The translations under genes and the position numbers were made by a program. Below are positions 23,880 to 34,093 of a stretch of DNA of 64,000 bases, in pieces. The notes beneath the pieces are model-generated. The model had not been told where the DNA came from. It ran no database searches and saw nothing but the letters and a program-made list of their open reading frames with translations. The DNA is from Berberis thunbergii. Taxonomy: Eukaryota > Streptophyta > Magnoliopsida > Ranunculales > Berberidaceae. Every line of letters starts with the position of its first letter. Position 1 is the first letter of the stretch. The stretch spans positions 1 through 64,000 of the forward strand of contig QNQO01006952.1 of NCBI GenBank assembly GCA_003290165.1, read 5' to 3'.

Positions 23880-25275
23880 TAGTTGTAAGTCAGTATTATA
23901 AAGCAACCTGATGCTCCTTTTGCTACATTTTTGGGTCTTAATTTTTTTGGTTTGAACATTGTATCAGTTAGTGCTATATCAAAAGTGTAAAGACTTCAGA
24001 AGTGTATTAGTTGTCAACCATTTTCTATAGAAGTGTATTAGTTGTCAACCATTCAGAAGTGCTATACCCATTTTATATAGAAGTTTTGTTCACAAGTGGC
24101 TTTTCCTGTTGATTTCTTGTCAACCATTCAGGACTGCAGAAGCGGCTTGATTGTTCATTTCTTGTTGTTGCTAACCATTCTATTGTTGCTATGAATTGAA
24201 TCAGGAAACATGTTAAGTGTATTAGTTGTCAAAAATATAAGTGTTTATAGATTCATTATATGAAAACTTAGTACAAATAACAGTCAACAGTTCTAGTTCA
24301 CCTGAATGAATAATTGAGACCTGAAGTGGGCACTTAAGAAGTCTCCAGCAGAGCAGAGTTTGGTCTATAACACAAGAGAAATTCTAAATGACGAGCTAAG
24401 GAGAGATGACCTATTAATAGCAATAAGTCGCATGTGGAAATTGGCAAGGAAGCTAAGGAGAGATGGCTTCTTAATAGCAATGGCACCAGTGCAAAAAAAA
24501 TTGATAAAACAACCTCAATAATGATCAAAAGTTCTGCCAGAATTCATAACATATTCATAGCAATAGCCTGCCAGAATTCATAGCAACTTATAACACCCTG
24601 GAATCACTTATAAGCAAGTATCAAACAATGCAACAAATACACATTCAAAGATAAAAAACGACTGAGATTGCAAACTGAATTGATGTCATAGCCTGCCAAC
24701 ATATGTTTAAGTTTGAATATCTGAACATTTCAACTAAATTTACATCATAGCCTGCCAAAATACATTCAAACATATCTGAACATTTACTGAATTTACGACT
24801 GAGATTGCTAACTGATGAACTCCATAGATTCATTGCCTGCCCAAATACATTCTGAATATAGCTTTTCATCATACCATTCTTAACATTTTGAGGATTGCTA
24901 ACTGATGAACTCCATAGATCCATAGATTCATTACAACTGAGACTGCTATACATTCTAGCAGCTTTTCATGATAGCTTTTCATCATACCATTTGTAGCTGA
25001 TGAACTCCATAGATTCATTGCCTGAAGAACAAGATCAGAAATGTTAGATGCTGTAATTGCCAAAAATCTTTGACCACCAACCACCCCCCAACACACGCAC
25101 ACAAAAAAAAAAATTGTTTGCCAAGGTATGTAGCCTGTGTGCTGTGATACATGTTTACATATTCGATATTTGAATGAGACGACAGTAAATTGTCAGTTCT
25201 ACACAAGATCATCCAGAAGGACAAACCAAAGTCCAATAAATATGAATTACTAAAGCACTACCAAATTAGAAGTCG
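23880..25275. other. MULE interior with short direct repeats, no gene
   Basis: GAAGTGTATTAGTTGTCAACC is written twice near 24000-24055. GCTAACTGATGAACTCCATA and TAGCTTTTCATCATACCATT recur between 24800 and 25020. I see no credible coding frame. Confidence 0.4.
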
Positions 25276-25860
25276 TTACAGGGCAGTAATTTGCAAGAAA
25301 GATGAGTAAAACAAGCTAATAGAGCCATATACTATGGATAGACATGGGAGAACCAAAAACCAGACTAGTAAATTAAGTGTCATACTCATTTTGAGGAAGA
25401 TTTCTGGTCCTTCCTCCATATTTGATACACAAAAATAAGCAGGACGGGCAGCTCGGATCAGATGGATGCATAGCCTTCCAATACTCGGAAATCCCTTCCA
25501 ATACGCGTGATTGTGATCAAGTGTAACTCTTTTCACTATAACTTTTCCATCAACCCGTATATGACCTCTAATCTTAGCCTTACAACCACATTTGCTCGAC
25601 GGACGTTATTCCAAAACATTTTTTCCTTCACCTCTTTGCTTCCCAGCCCGACCACATGAAAGCTGAATGAACGTAGGTTTTCCATCACCATCTTTTTCAG
25701 TAGTCATTATTTTCACTGGAAATCCCTTTCTATTACCATATTCATGATAATATCGTTGGAACTCGTCAAGGTTGACGAATTCCATCCCATCTGTAGGTTC
25801 CCTAACCTCTTCTACATTTTCTTCCACCAACATACAATCATTATCTTCTACACTATCCAT
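25276..25860 (-). pseudogene. FAR1-type DNA-binding domain of a MULE transposase, truncated
   Basis: The minus-strand frame begins at ATG 25860 behind an ATTACAG|GA acceptor. Residues about 25-115 read GMEFVNLDEF, YHEYGNRKGFPVKI, then SKCGCKAKIRGHIRVDGK and RVTLDHNHAYW. This is the FAR1/FHY3 DNA-binding domain (WRKY-GCM1 zinc fold), with the conserved CKAKI cysteine and the HNH histidines. One TAA at 25606-25608 interrupts it in frame. After about 195 codons the frame ends and the DDE transposase and SWIM zinc finger that should follow are gone. The TIR likely drove it. As it stands it cannot encode a working transposase. Confidence 0.8.
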
Positions 25861-25881
25861 TCCTGTAATGTTTGTTTATAA

Positions 25882-27055
25882 ATCACAGGGAGATGATAAG
25901 CAGTATGATATGCAGAAATGAAATACACAACATAGAATCAATACAGAGATTCTATATTTGATCTGTTAGAATGAACGGTGCCGATACTAGGGTTCGGCTA
26001 GTATAACGAGATGTTCAATTAATAACAGATCTTGGATAGTCAGAGATAAAGAAAAGATTTTATTTATTTAATATGTACAAGAAATACAGAAAGATCTTGG
26101 ATATGAACACTGAAATTATAAAAAAAAAAAAAAAAAAAAAAGGCAAACTACACTGAAATTATGACAAGTAGAATTTTTTCAGTCCCATTTTTTCATTTCC
26201 TCGCCTATTGACAAACTTCTTAAAAACCCAGAATATGAACACTGAAATTATAAACACTGAAATTAAAAAAAATGAAATTATAAAAGCAAACTTCTTAATC
26301 ATAAACACTGAAATTATAAAATAAAAAAACCCACAATTCATTAAAAAAAAAACTACATGAACACTTAAATTAAACAAAAAAAAATCTACAGATATGAACA
26401 CTGAAATTATAAAAAAAAACCCACAATTCATCAAAAAAAAACCCACATGAACATTGAAATAAATAAAATGAACCCTAGATGAAGCTCTTCGGCTGAAGAC
26501 GAAACGAAGAGAAGAAGAAAGGGCTTACCTCTACGTCCGAGCGATGAAAACCAACTTCTTGTCAGAAACCAATAACCTAAAACACCCAAGTAAAGGGAAA
26601 ATCAAAAACTAAAAACCAAAAACCTAAAACCTAAAATGAGAGGGAAAATTTACCTTTTGCGAGAGGGAAGGGACGAGGGAGACCTTCTTCTCTTCTCCTT
26701 CTTTCCTTCTTCTTCCCTAATTTTCATTTGACCTTCTTCTCTTCTCCTTCGTTTCAGTGATGATGGGGAGAAGAGGAGCTTCGTTTGGGAGAGAGGGAGA
26801 ATCTGTCGAAAATGGGGAGAGGGAGGGAGAATCTGTCGAATCGAAAATGGGGAAAGGGAGTATGTGGAAAATGGGGAGAGGGAAAGGGAGAGGGAGTGAG
26901 AGAGGGAATGAAAATTCAAAGCTTCGATTCCCTCTTCTTCTCCCCCAAATTTTGGATTTCCCTCGCAGATTTTTTTTTCCACGTCAGCTATGCGCGTGTG
27001 ACTCAACCTCCCTCGCCCATTTCCTCGCCCACTTCCTCGACGTCTAGAATTACTC
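25882..27055 (-). repeat. right terminal inverted repeat of the MULE, with leader exon
   Basis: It mirrors the left TIR, including the leader exon and donor GACGTAGAG|GTAAGCCC (minus strand, boundary 26529/26528) and the inner GGTTCGGCTAGTATAACGAG block. It is about 190 bp longer than the left copy because of extra purine-rich repeats (26800-26910) and longer A/T tracts. Confidence 0.8.
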
Positions 27056-27698
27056 TACAAGATTATGAACTACTGTCAGAGTAAATGCAGGCATTTGGGG
27101 TTGGGTTTTGGCCGGATCGTCTAGAAGCACATTTAGACTCCAAACGCTTAAAAGGGCAAGCTCTTGAGTTGGAAGGGTAATCGGTCATTAATTAAAAAAT
27201 TTCAGTCCTTGTTAGTCTCTATAAATTACTGCGTTTTGTGTTGTTTTTTTTTATTTTTTGTCCTGTTTGATTTCTGTACGAAAACAAAGGATTTACTTTT
27301 TTTTCCTGAAAAGTTCAAGTTTTTGTTCAAGGTACACTTGTCGAACTTAATTATTTGCTTTGATTCGATTCTTGTACTATTAGTATAATTGGGGGGATTT
27401 TTTTTTTTTGTTGTTCAATATTGATTGGGTTGTTGATTCTAGATTGGGTTTTTTGATTTTTTTTTTTTTTAATCTCTAAACTGAGTCGGGGCTAAACAGT
27501 TGTCCAGGGTTCGGTGTTATTGTGTTGTTAGACTGGGCTGTGTGATTCTCTTTTGGTTTGGAATTTGAATTTGCTGAAATTTTGTGGCATTCCTACATTA
27601 AGTCTTTGGGGTTTTTCTTTTCTTGTTGAATGAATGAAGGTTGGGTTTCTCATATTATCACGGATTCACTAGTATTGATGAGGATTGTGGTCTTGTAG

Positions 27699-27844
27699 GT
27701 TACTTGAACAACTCAGAAGCAACTGCTGCAACTGTAGACTCTAATGGCTGGTTAAAGACTGGTGATCTCTGCTATATTGACAATGATGGATTCTAGTATA
27801 TAGTTGATAGGGTGAAGGAGCTCATCAAATACAACGGTTATTAG
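27699..27844 (+). pseudogene. 4-coumarate:CoA ligase-like (AMP-binding) exon fragment
   Basis: After a TTGTAG acceptor the frame reads [32 protein letters not shown], stop, YIVDRVKELIKYNGY, stop. This is the conserved C-terminal core of acyl-activating enzymes of the 4CL-like type: the TGD motif, the aspartate of YIVDR and the LIKYKG motif. Two stops (one probably CAG to TAG at the exon end) make it a pseudogene. It is flanked by a 17-bp direct repeat CAAGATTATGAACTACT (27058-27074 and 27963-27979). Confidence 0.75.
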
Positions 27845-27983
27845 GTGAATTACAATAACCGCTTTTCATATGCTTATTTAATCATTCATGTAGACAAGTT
27901 CTTACACATTTGGGCATGAAATGAATAATATATAAGATAATAAATAAAAAATGGAATCCCATCAAGATTATGAACTACTCCAC

Positions 27984-28840
27984 ATAAATCTGCTGGAATG
28001 GGTGTAATTTATTTGGTCACTTACTCCACATGGGCCCTAGCATTCTGGTATGGATCCATCCTAGTGGCTAGAGGAGAACTCACTGGAGGTGAAGCCATTG
28101 CTTGTTTCTTTGGAGTCAATGTAGGTGGAAGGTATGGGTAACACATTCTTTTCATGACTCGAAACAATATCATCACAAATGCATGTTGAAAAATAATCAT
28201 ATGTTAACTTTATATGCCTATTTTTATCCAGGGCTTGGCACTGTCATTGTCATACTTCACTCAATTTGCACTGGGTACAGTTGCAGCAGGTCGGGTATTT
28301 GAAATTATTGATAGAGTCCCAGAGATTGACCCCTATGACTTCAGAGGGAAGACACGATCGAATGTGAAGAGTTCAGAAATGTTACCTTTGCATACCCATC
28401 TTGACCAGATCAGATGTTTGAATCCTGAACAACTTCAATCTAATTTTCCCACCTTCTAAGACACTTGCATTGATCAGAAGTCGGAACCAGTAGAGGTGGC
28501 AAGTCCATCGACTTTGCTCTTATAGAAAGGTTCTACGATCCTATCAAGGGTAAGCTGTTGTTAGTAGAAGCTAGCTATTAGTCATTCTGTTGAGTATGTG
28601 CTACTCATCTTATGAATCCATGAACTAATAAAAGCATCACTCGAAATATTATCGATGCATTTCTTGTTTGAACAGGGATGGTTTGCTTGGATGGCCATGA
28701 TATCAGGACACTGCAAGTCAAGTGGCTGCGGGCACAGATAGGAATGCTGGGGAATTAAGGAGCCACTTCTATTTTCCACTACAATACTAGAAAATGTGAT
28801 GATGGGGAAAGTGAATGCAAGCAAGAAAGATTTAATTCCT
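27984..28840 (+). pseudogene. ABC transporter subfamily B fragment
   Basis: The first piece (to 28131) reads [20 protein letters not shown] and [16 protein letters not shown]. The second (28232-28549) begins [20 protein letters not shown] and [16 protein letters not shown], then decays through frameshifts over the Walker A region (remnant SSKTLALI) to [10 protein letters not shown]. The third (from 28676) reads CLDGHDIRTLQVKWLRAQIG, followed after a frameshift by TTILENVMMGKVNASKK. This spans the end of the first membrane domain and the start of the first nucleotide-binding domain of a plant ABCB (MDR-type) exporter. The Walker A glycine-rich loop is destroyed. Confidence 0.8.
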
Positions 28841-29367
28841 CTGTTTGTGATCTAAGAGGATCCTTATGTGTAGGATGTCTTTGATCTTTCTTTTCACTTG
28901 GCTAGAGATCAAACAGAGAAGAGTTTGCGAACAAAAATGACTTCTATCAAGGTAACTTCCATATTCTTTTGCTCCATTTTGGCAATTTTTTCTTAGAAAA
29001 TGTACTATTTATATTTACATTTCTTAGAATACCATGTTAGACATCACTGTTTTTAAACTACTCGAGTTTCTAAATTTCTTGTTTCCAGCAATACTACATA
29101 CCAAAAACACGTGCAGGTCCTGGTATCACAACGATTTAGGTGTTCTGACAAGGTTAAAAAATTGTGAAGCAAGAACCTAGGAGTGGGGAATCTGTGAAGC
29201 AAGAAGCAGAGCGCAGATCCAGAGAGAGAAGAAGAAGCGGAGCAAAGAAAGGAGAGTGACTTTACAGTCTTTACATTTAAGCCAATTCACAAAAAGCTTT
29301 TAGATTTGTTTTGAGGGATTGAATTCATCAAACCCCTTTCAATCTCTGTACTTGTTGTTCAAGTTTC

Positions 29368-29577
29368 ATGGGATTTAGATGGTATGGACAGGCTTATCTA
29401 AACTTGCAAGCCCGAGCAATAGCAAAACGGGGTGATGACTCAAAAAAGACATCCTCAACATTTCTTAAGGAGAATATATCCAAATCCCTAAGCTCTCCTT
29501 TACCGAATCTTGTGTTAGATGTTGTTTTGGGAATTCACTTGAAGCTCTGGCAAATTGCATACATCTTTTCTTCTCAA
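29368..29577 (+). pseudogene. captured first-exon-like frame, unidentified
   Basis: A purine-rich leader (29160-29260) precedes ATG 29368. The frame reads MGFRWYGQAYLNLQARAIAK, then SLSSPLPNLVLDVVLGIHLK, and reaches a possible donor near 29577 (CTCAA|GTAGGT). It looks like a genuine gene 5' end but I do not recognise it. It lies between the ABCB and U-box fragments on the same strand. Confidence 0.35.
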
Positions 29578-30234
29578 GTAGGTAACTTTACTCTCTTGGT
29601 ATTTCCCCTTTTTTTACTCTGTTTATGTTTGTTGATTTTCTTCTTGATAATTGAACTCGTATAACTGGATCTTATCGTGGGTACACTTGTAGATGTATTC
29701 TATTTTATTTTATTTTTTTGTTAGGAAATGGTGTTATGATATCGGGTTATGTTAGTTTATCTGTTTCAGAAGGAAGACACCGTGTTATCAGATAATGGGT
29801 TTATTCAAATTCAATCAATTATTTTTCTCCTTTTTTTTCAAATTTATGTTGTTCATTTTTTGTCTATTGATTTTTTATAGTATGTTCTTTTGGTTTATGC
29901 AGTTTAAAGAAGTGGGTTATGTATATTTGAAGAATTTTCAATTTTACTTGCTATGTTGTCCCCATTATTGAATTAGATGCTTGAGCGGATGAACTGACCA
30001 ATTTTATTAAGTTTATTGTTTTAAATGCATTTTCTAATAATTACTCTAGTTTTTTGCATTTTACTTTTTGATATTACACTGACACACGAAACATTCTAAT
30101 TGATGAGATGCAGGGGAAACGAAAGAGATTTTTTAAGAAAAATTTTCATTCAGATGTTCAGTCAGAGCTTGAACTATAGGGTGACCTACTGTTCTTCGAT
30201 ATAATAAGAGAAGCTCTGTTTTTTAACCTTTATA

Positions 30235-30798
30235 ATGGCATTAGAGTTGATACTAATGGGGACTTTCTTGGCTCTCCTAACAAACCAGGTCAGTAAAACA
30301 ACACAGGCTGCTAAAGATGTTCCCTTAAAGCATGAAAGCTTCTAGATTGTATCAAAGTATCTATTCAAAATAGAACCCATCTTAAGGGAATTAGCCAGCC
30401 ATGACCTCAACGATTCCCAAGCTGCAAGACAAGCTCTAGAGCTCCTTGAGAAGGATGTTAGAAACATAGGTGACTTGGTGATGCAGTATAAGAACCGAAC
30501 ACGCTTGTACTTATTAGTTAGAAGCAAGCACATAGTCAAGGAAGTAGATGTTATAACAAGGGCTATTGGAAGGTCTCTGGCTTCTTTATCACAAGCAACA
30601 ACTGTGAATCTCTCTGATATATTGGAACAAGTGAACATATTGCACAATCAGATGCAAATGGTAGAGCTTGAAGCTTCGAAATCTCAGCTCATAATTACTC
30701 AGAGATTGCAACAAGGTCTTCAGGAGCAGAATGCCATTCAAGGCTTTGCAAATAACTTGTTACAAGAAATAGCTAGGGCCGTGGGAGTTCCTGTTGAA
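30235..30798 (+). pseudogene. N-terminal fragment of a PUB43/PUB44 (SAUL1)-type U-box protein
   Basis: From ATG 30235 the frame reads MALELILMGTFLALLTNQ, one stop (probably AAG to TAG near 30342), then EPILRELASHDLNDSQAARQ, NRTRLYLLVRSKHIVKEV, ITRAIGRSLASLS, and ends NNLLQEIARAVGVPVE. This is the conserved N-terminal region of plant U-box/armadillo E3 ligases of the SAUL1 clade. The U-box and ARM repeats are missing. At 30799 the frame runs directly into sequence from another gene. Confidence 0.85.
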
Positions 30799-30828
30799 CT
30801 GTTAGATATGCCTCCATTTTTCTGCCAG

Positions 30829-31292
30829 ATTTTCAAGTACCTAAGTAATATAGATGTTGATGATTTTAAAGATCTAAAGTCAGGGTACTCTATCACATTC
30901 GTAAGTTATCTCTTTTTCCCTATATATATATATGTGAAACTTGGTTTATGTGCATGGATTTTTGTAGACATGTTTATTAGTTCAAATGCCTATCAGAGGA
31001 CTGATTTTTGCAAATTTGATGTTGTATGAATCAGAGCTTTAACTCCAATCCTCACTTTGAAGATGAAAAGCTTACAAAGACATTTTGCTTTACTGATGAT
31101 GTAGTGACTGCTACAAAAATCAAGTGGAAAGAGGGCAAGGTGACATTTTTTTTTCTCGCAGTTGTAGTCAACTTGTCTTATTTGTTTTGGTTTCATTATC
31201 TTATCTTGCAATTTTTTACAATGAAGGATCTTGCTAATGAAGAAAATCATGAAAAGAAAGGGAATAAACGACCATTTACTGAAGATGACCAG
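30829..31292 (+). pseudogene. NAP1-related protein (NRP/SET-type histone chaperone) exons
   Basis: Exon 30829-30900 reads IFKYLSNIDVDDFKDLKSGY SITF with its own TCTGCCAG acceptor upstream and a GTAAGT donor. Exon 31035-31139 reads [17 protein letters not shown] and [10 protein letters not shown] (35 codons, donor GTGACA). A third piece from about 31228 reads [17 protein letters not shown]. Order and splice sites match the middle of plant NRP1/NRP2, histone H2A/H2B chaperones of the SET/NAP family. The N-terminal dimerisation helix and the acidic tail are missing. Confidence 0.85.
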
Positions 31293-31659
31293 GCAAGAAC
31301 TCATTGGGATGACCAAGCAAGAATCATTGACTGGCTTGGAACTATTGCACAGAGTGGAACTGCTAAATGGGATAAGCAATATGTTTGGTAGATAATGTGT
31401 TTGAGGATGTTACTTATGTAAATAATGTGTTGGGATGTCAGAAATGGGTGAGTTACATTGTCCATGTGTAAATAATATGTTTGATAGAGATTTTGTGACT
31501 CAATGTAATACATTACCTTATTAATTACGTTATTGTGCCTCGTTCATGGAAATGTTCAAGTGTTTGATACATTTAGGTTTTTATTTTTTAGAAATAAAAC
31601 TTATAAGATGTTAGAAAAAGTCATTTGATAGCAAAAAAAAAAGTCAACTTACAATAAAA

Positions 31660-31991
31660 ATGCTATAATATACTTACTATAGCGTTTCAGAAATGCTATA
31701 AATACTATAAATAATGAAATTACAATAGCGTTTTTAAAATGCTATAATAGACTTACTATAGCGTTTCAAAAACACTATAGTAGTCAACTTACAATAGCGT
31801 TTTTAAAACGCTATAATAGACCTACCATAGCATTTTTGAAACGCTATCGTAGTGAACTTACAATAGCATTTTTAAAACGCTATAATAGATGTGTCTATTA
31901 TAGCTCCGGCAGACACAGCGTTTGCTAAAATACTATGGTAGCCTACCATAACATTTTTGAAACGCTATTAATGACAGTATTTCTTGTAATG
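31660..31991. repeat. CACTA subterminal repeat array
   Basis: At least ten copies of an AATAGCGTTTTTAAAACGCTAT-like motif, in both orientations, alternate with TACTATAG and CTACCATAG. They end at TTTCTTGTAATG (31991). This is the typical right-end structure of a CACTA element; the same motif follows the left end at 9906. Confidence 0.75.
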
Positions 31992-31999
31992 CTAGTGTA

Positions 32000-32900
32000 C
32001 TCTCAATGAGTACCATAACATACTTCACATTTTAAGAGCCTTATTTATAGGCTTAGTTGAAGTAGTAAAGTGCTTTGCTAGGCAACTCCAACATCTGCAT
32101 TCATAACAAAATTTAAAACAGCTACTGATTGATGGCCACATCCCAGCAACGAGCAGATATGTACGAGGTGAAGTCAACTTTGTCTTATCCATATCTCTAT
32201 TTCAAATAAAAATGATTCCTTAGTCACATGGGAAAAGTACTTGACAAGTACTGTGTCATATGGACTTGTCCATTTAGCACATGAGCATGTCTCATGAAAG
32301 CATATCTCCAAATTCAAATATTATATTTGAATTTCAAGTCTTGAATCATTTGTAAAGAATTTCTCTTTGACTTGGTTGATTTGAATTTTCTTCTTGTTAG
32401 CTTGTCTTGGTCTCACAGCTTTGACTTATCTTCATGAGTTGACTTCAATCGGTTGACTTAACTTTTCTTCTTGTTAGCTTATCTTGGTCTCATAGCTTTG
32501 ACTTATCTTCATGAGTTGACTTCAATCTTTTGGTTTGACATTGGCGATAATGAGTTGGATAATCTTTAAATGATTTTTACAAAGCAAAGACCTAATCTAA
32601 AACTCGATATATGGTTTTATAATTTCACCATATATTTTTACATTGTTTTACTATAATTCGCAAATACATTTTAAGGTGGACTATACAAAGGGAGAAAATG
32701 AGACTAACAAAACTTGGCAAGTACATTGGCCAAATTTAAATGAAAATGTCAAAAGTAGTTTGGGCAGCCAAATTCAAAATGCAAATCCAAATGTAATGAG
32801 AGACGACAACAATGAAATAAAAAGCAAATTGAATGACAATCAACTCTGGATAATTGGTTCAAAAACTATTTTGAAGATCTAGTCGTTTCTGATGAAGTAT
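32000..32900 (-). mobile_element. Ty1/copia LTR start and 3' internal region, reverse orientation
   Basis: In reverse complement this matches 3261-3870 in phrase order (GACAAGTC repeats, CCCATGTGACTAAGGAATC, GTTGACTTCACC) and then GCCTATAAATAAGGC. A 61-63 bp direct duplication beginning CTTCTTGTTAGCTTRTCTTGG lies at 32390-32452 and 32469-32530. Confidence 0.45.
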
Positions 32901-33339
32901 TAATTTTGATCAGATGTGATAAGAAAACGGATGAAGGGATATTCGATTATGGTTGTCCAAACCCGGTCTATAAATACTAGGCACTCTCATTTGTTCATTT
33001 TAAATTAGAAAATTTGATAAGCATAAATAAATAAATAACATATTTAAAAAAAATTGAGATGGAGATTCGGAGAAGAAGAAATTAAGCTTACTCTCCAAGT
33101 TCAAGCAAGAGAATCTTCTCCATCTCTCCAATTTTCTACTTATTTTTAGTGTGATTCAAATAAAGCAAAAAAAAAAGGTTCCTAGGGCTTATATTGTGAA
33201 CTTCATTTAGAACAAACAACTTCTTTATTTGAGATCTATGCCCTAATGAGAAAACCATTTATTTCTCACCCCAATGTAAAGGTGAAAGATCTCACTTCTA
33301 AGATTTATAAGAATATTGGGATTTCAAGCTCAAACCTTC

Positions 33340-34040
33340 TTTGATTTGTCTATTGAGAGATATTATACTAGAGAGCCAGGTCAAGTGTTTCATTCACTTG
33401 TAATGATGAGATTGGAGTTCTTATAGGAGCAAGTTTTATATCTTGGTTCATGAATAATACAATAAGAGAAGCGTGTGGCGTACATGCCATTCCACTGAGG
33501 AAGTAACCAATTTAGGTCAATCAAACCATAATTTAAGTGAACCTCATTATACTTGTGTGTTGTGATATTTTTTTTTGCTCTTTCTCTTGTTACTTTCACG
33601 TATTCATGCTTGCATACTTTATTGCTTAAGATTATCTCTCTATCTTTTACTTGCATGTTTTAAAAGTGATTGCAAGATTTTCAACCCTAAGCCAACCTAG
33701 CTTTGTGTTTTTATTTGGTATTTTTTTTTCATCCTTTTCACTTTCACTTATCCATGCTTGCATACTTTATTGTTTGAGATTAGTTATGTATCTTCTACTT
33801 GCATGTTTAAAAAGTGATTGCTTGATTTTGAACCTGCCAACCTACCCTTGAAATATTTTTATTTGGTGTTTGAGCTAAAGATTTATCAAACCAACTCCAA
33901 AGTAGCTATGTCTATAAAGAGTTTGTGAGATCCTCCTTATCTCGAACATTATTTCACAATGTTTTTCAAAGTTATAAAAGGATTTTCAGAAGAGACTAAT
34001 CACCCCCCCCCCTCCCTCTAGTCTCCCTTATCTAGCCTTT
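33340..34040 (+). mobile_element. Ty1/copia 5' LTR, 3' part
   Basis: It contains the family phrases AAGTGAACCTCATTAT (near 33535) and GTTTGAGCTAAAG, and ends with CACCCCCCCCCCTCCCTCTAG. ATCAGAACAAG near 34059, a decayed primer-binding region, follows, and a gag remnant starts 30 bp further on. That order identifies it as a 5' LTR. Confidence 0.5.
33565..33869. repeat. imperfect tandem duplication inside the LTR, unit about 150 bp
   Basis: CATGCTTGCATACTTTATTG, TTACTTGCATGTTT-AAAAGTG and TTTTTATTTGGT occur once in 33565-33722 and again, in the same order, in 33723-33869. The copies differ by scattered substitutions and small indels. Confidence 0.75.
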
Positions 34041-34093
34041 AGCACACTTTCATTTTCTATCAGAACAAGTTACATCATCCCAAGTAATCATTA

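Larger units (their letters stand above)
19954..27055. mobile_element. Mutator-like element (FAR1-type, Pack-MULE-like), 7.1 kb
   Basis: A perfect 9-bp target duplication TACAAGATT (19945-19953 and 27056-27064) flanks the element, whose ends read GAGTAATTCTAGACGTCGAG in both orientations. Terminal inverted repeats are about 1 kb (19954-20941 and 25882-27055). Long TIRs with a 9-bp duplication are the MULE hallmark. Inside are a FAR1-type DNA-binding domain relic reading in from the right TIR, an intact small ORF reading in from the left TIR, a PHD-like exon and a CCDC137-like gene segment. The DDE transposase core is absent, so it is non-autonomous. The perfect TSD suggests recent insertion. 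Confidence 0.93.
9906..31991. mobile_element. candidate composite CACTA-like element carrying many gene fragments
   Basis: The left end is CACTACAACACAATTG at 9906, followed by AATAGCATTT and TAAAACGCTATTG repeats. The right end, in reverse complement, is CATTACAAGAAATACTG with many TATAGCGTTTYRAAA repeats inward (31660-31990). The same subterminal motif at both ends suggests one element. Without the two nested transposons it would be about 9.4 kb. Between the ends lie plus-strand fragments of several unrelated genes with introns kept, as in Pack-CACTA elements. Weak points: flanking 3-bp sequences do not match (TGC on the left; CTA or TAC on the right) and the two flanks are LTR pieces in opposite orientation. 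It may therefore be two element ends rather than one unit. Confidence 0.5.

Noticed and set aside
26650..27084. Several frames near the right end of the MULE
   Set aside because: They are translations of the purine/pyrimidine-rich TIR; equivalent frames appear in the left TIR at 19942-20219.
31985..31997. TAGTG at 31993-31997 as the exact right end of the large CACTA
   Set aside because: CATTACAAGAAAT, one change from the usual CACTACAAGAAAT, ends at 31991 and fits better. Neither choice gives a perfect 3-bp duplication with TGC at 9903-9905.
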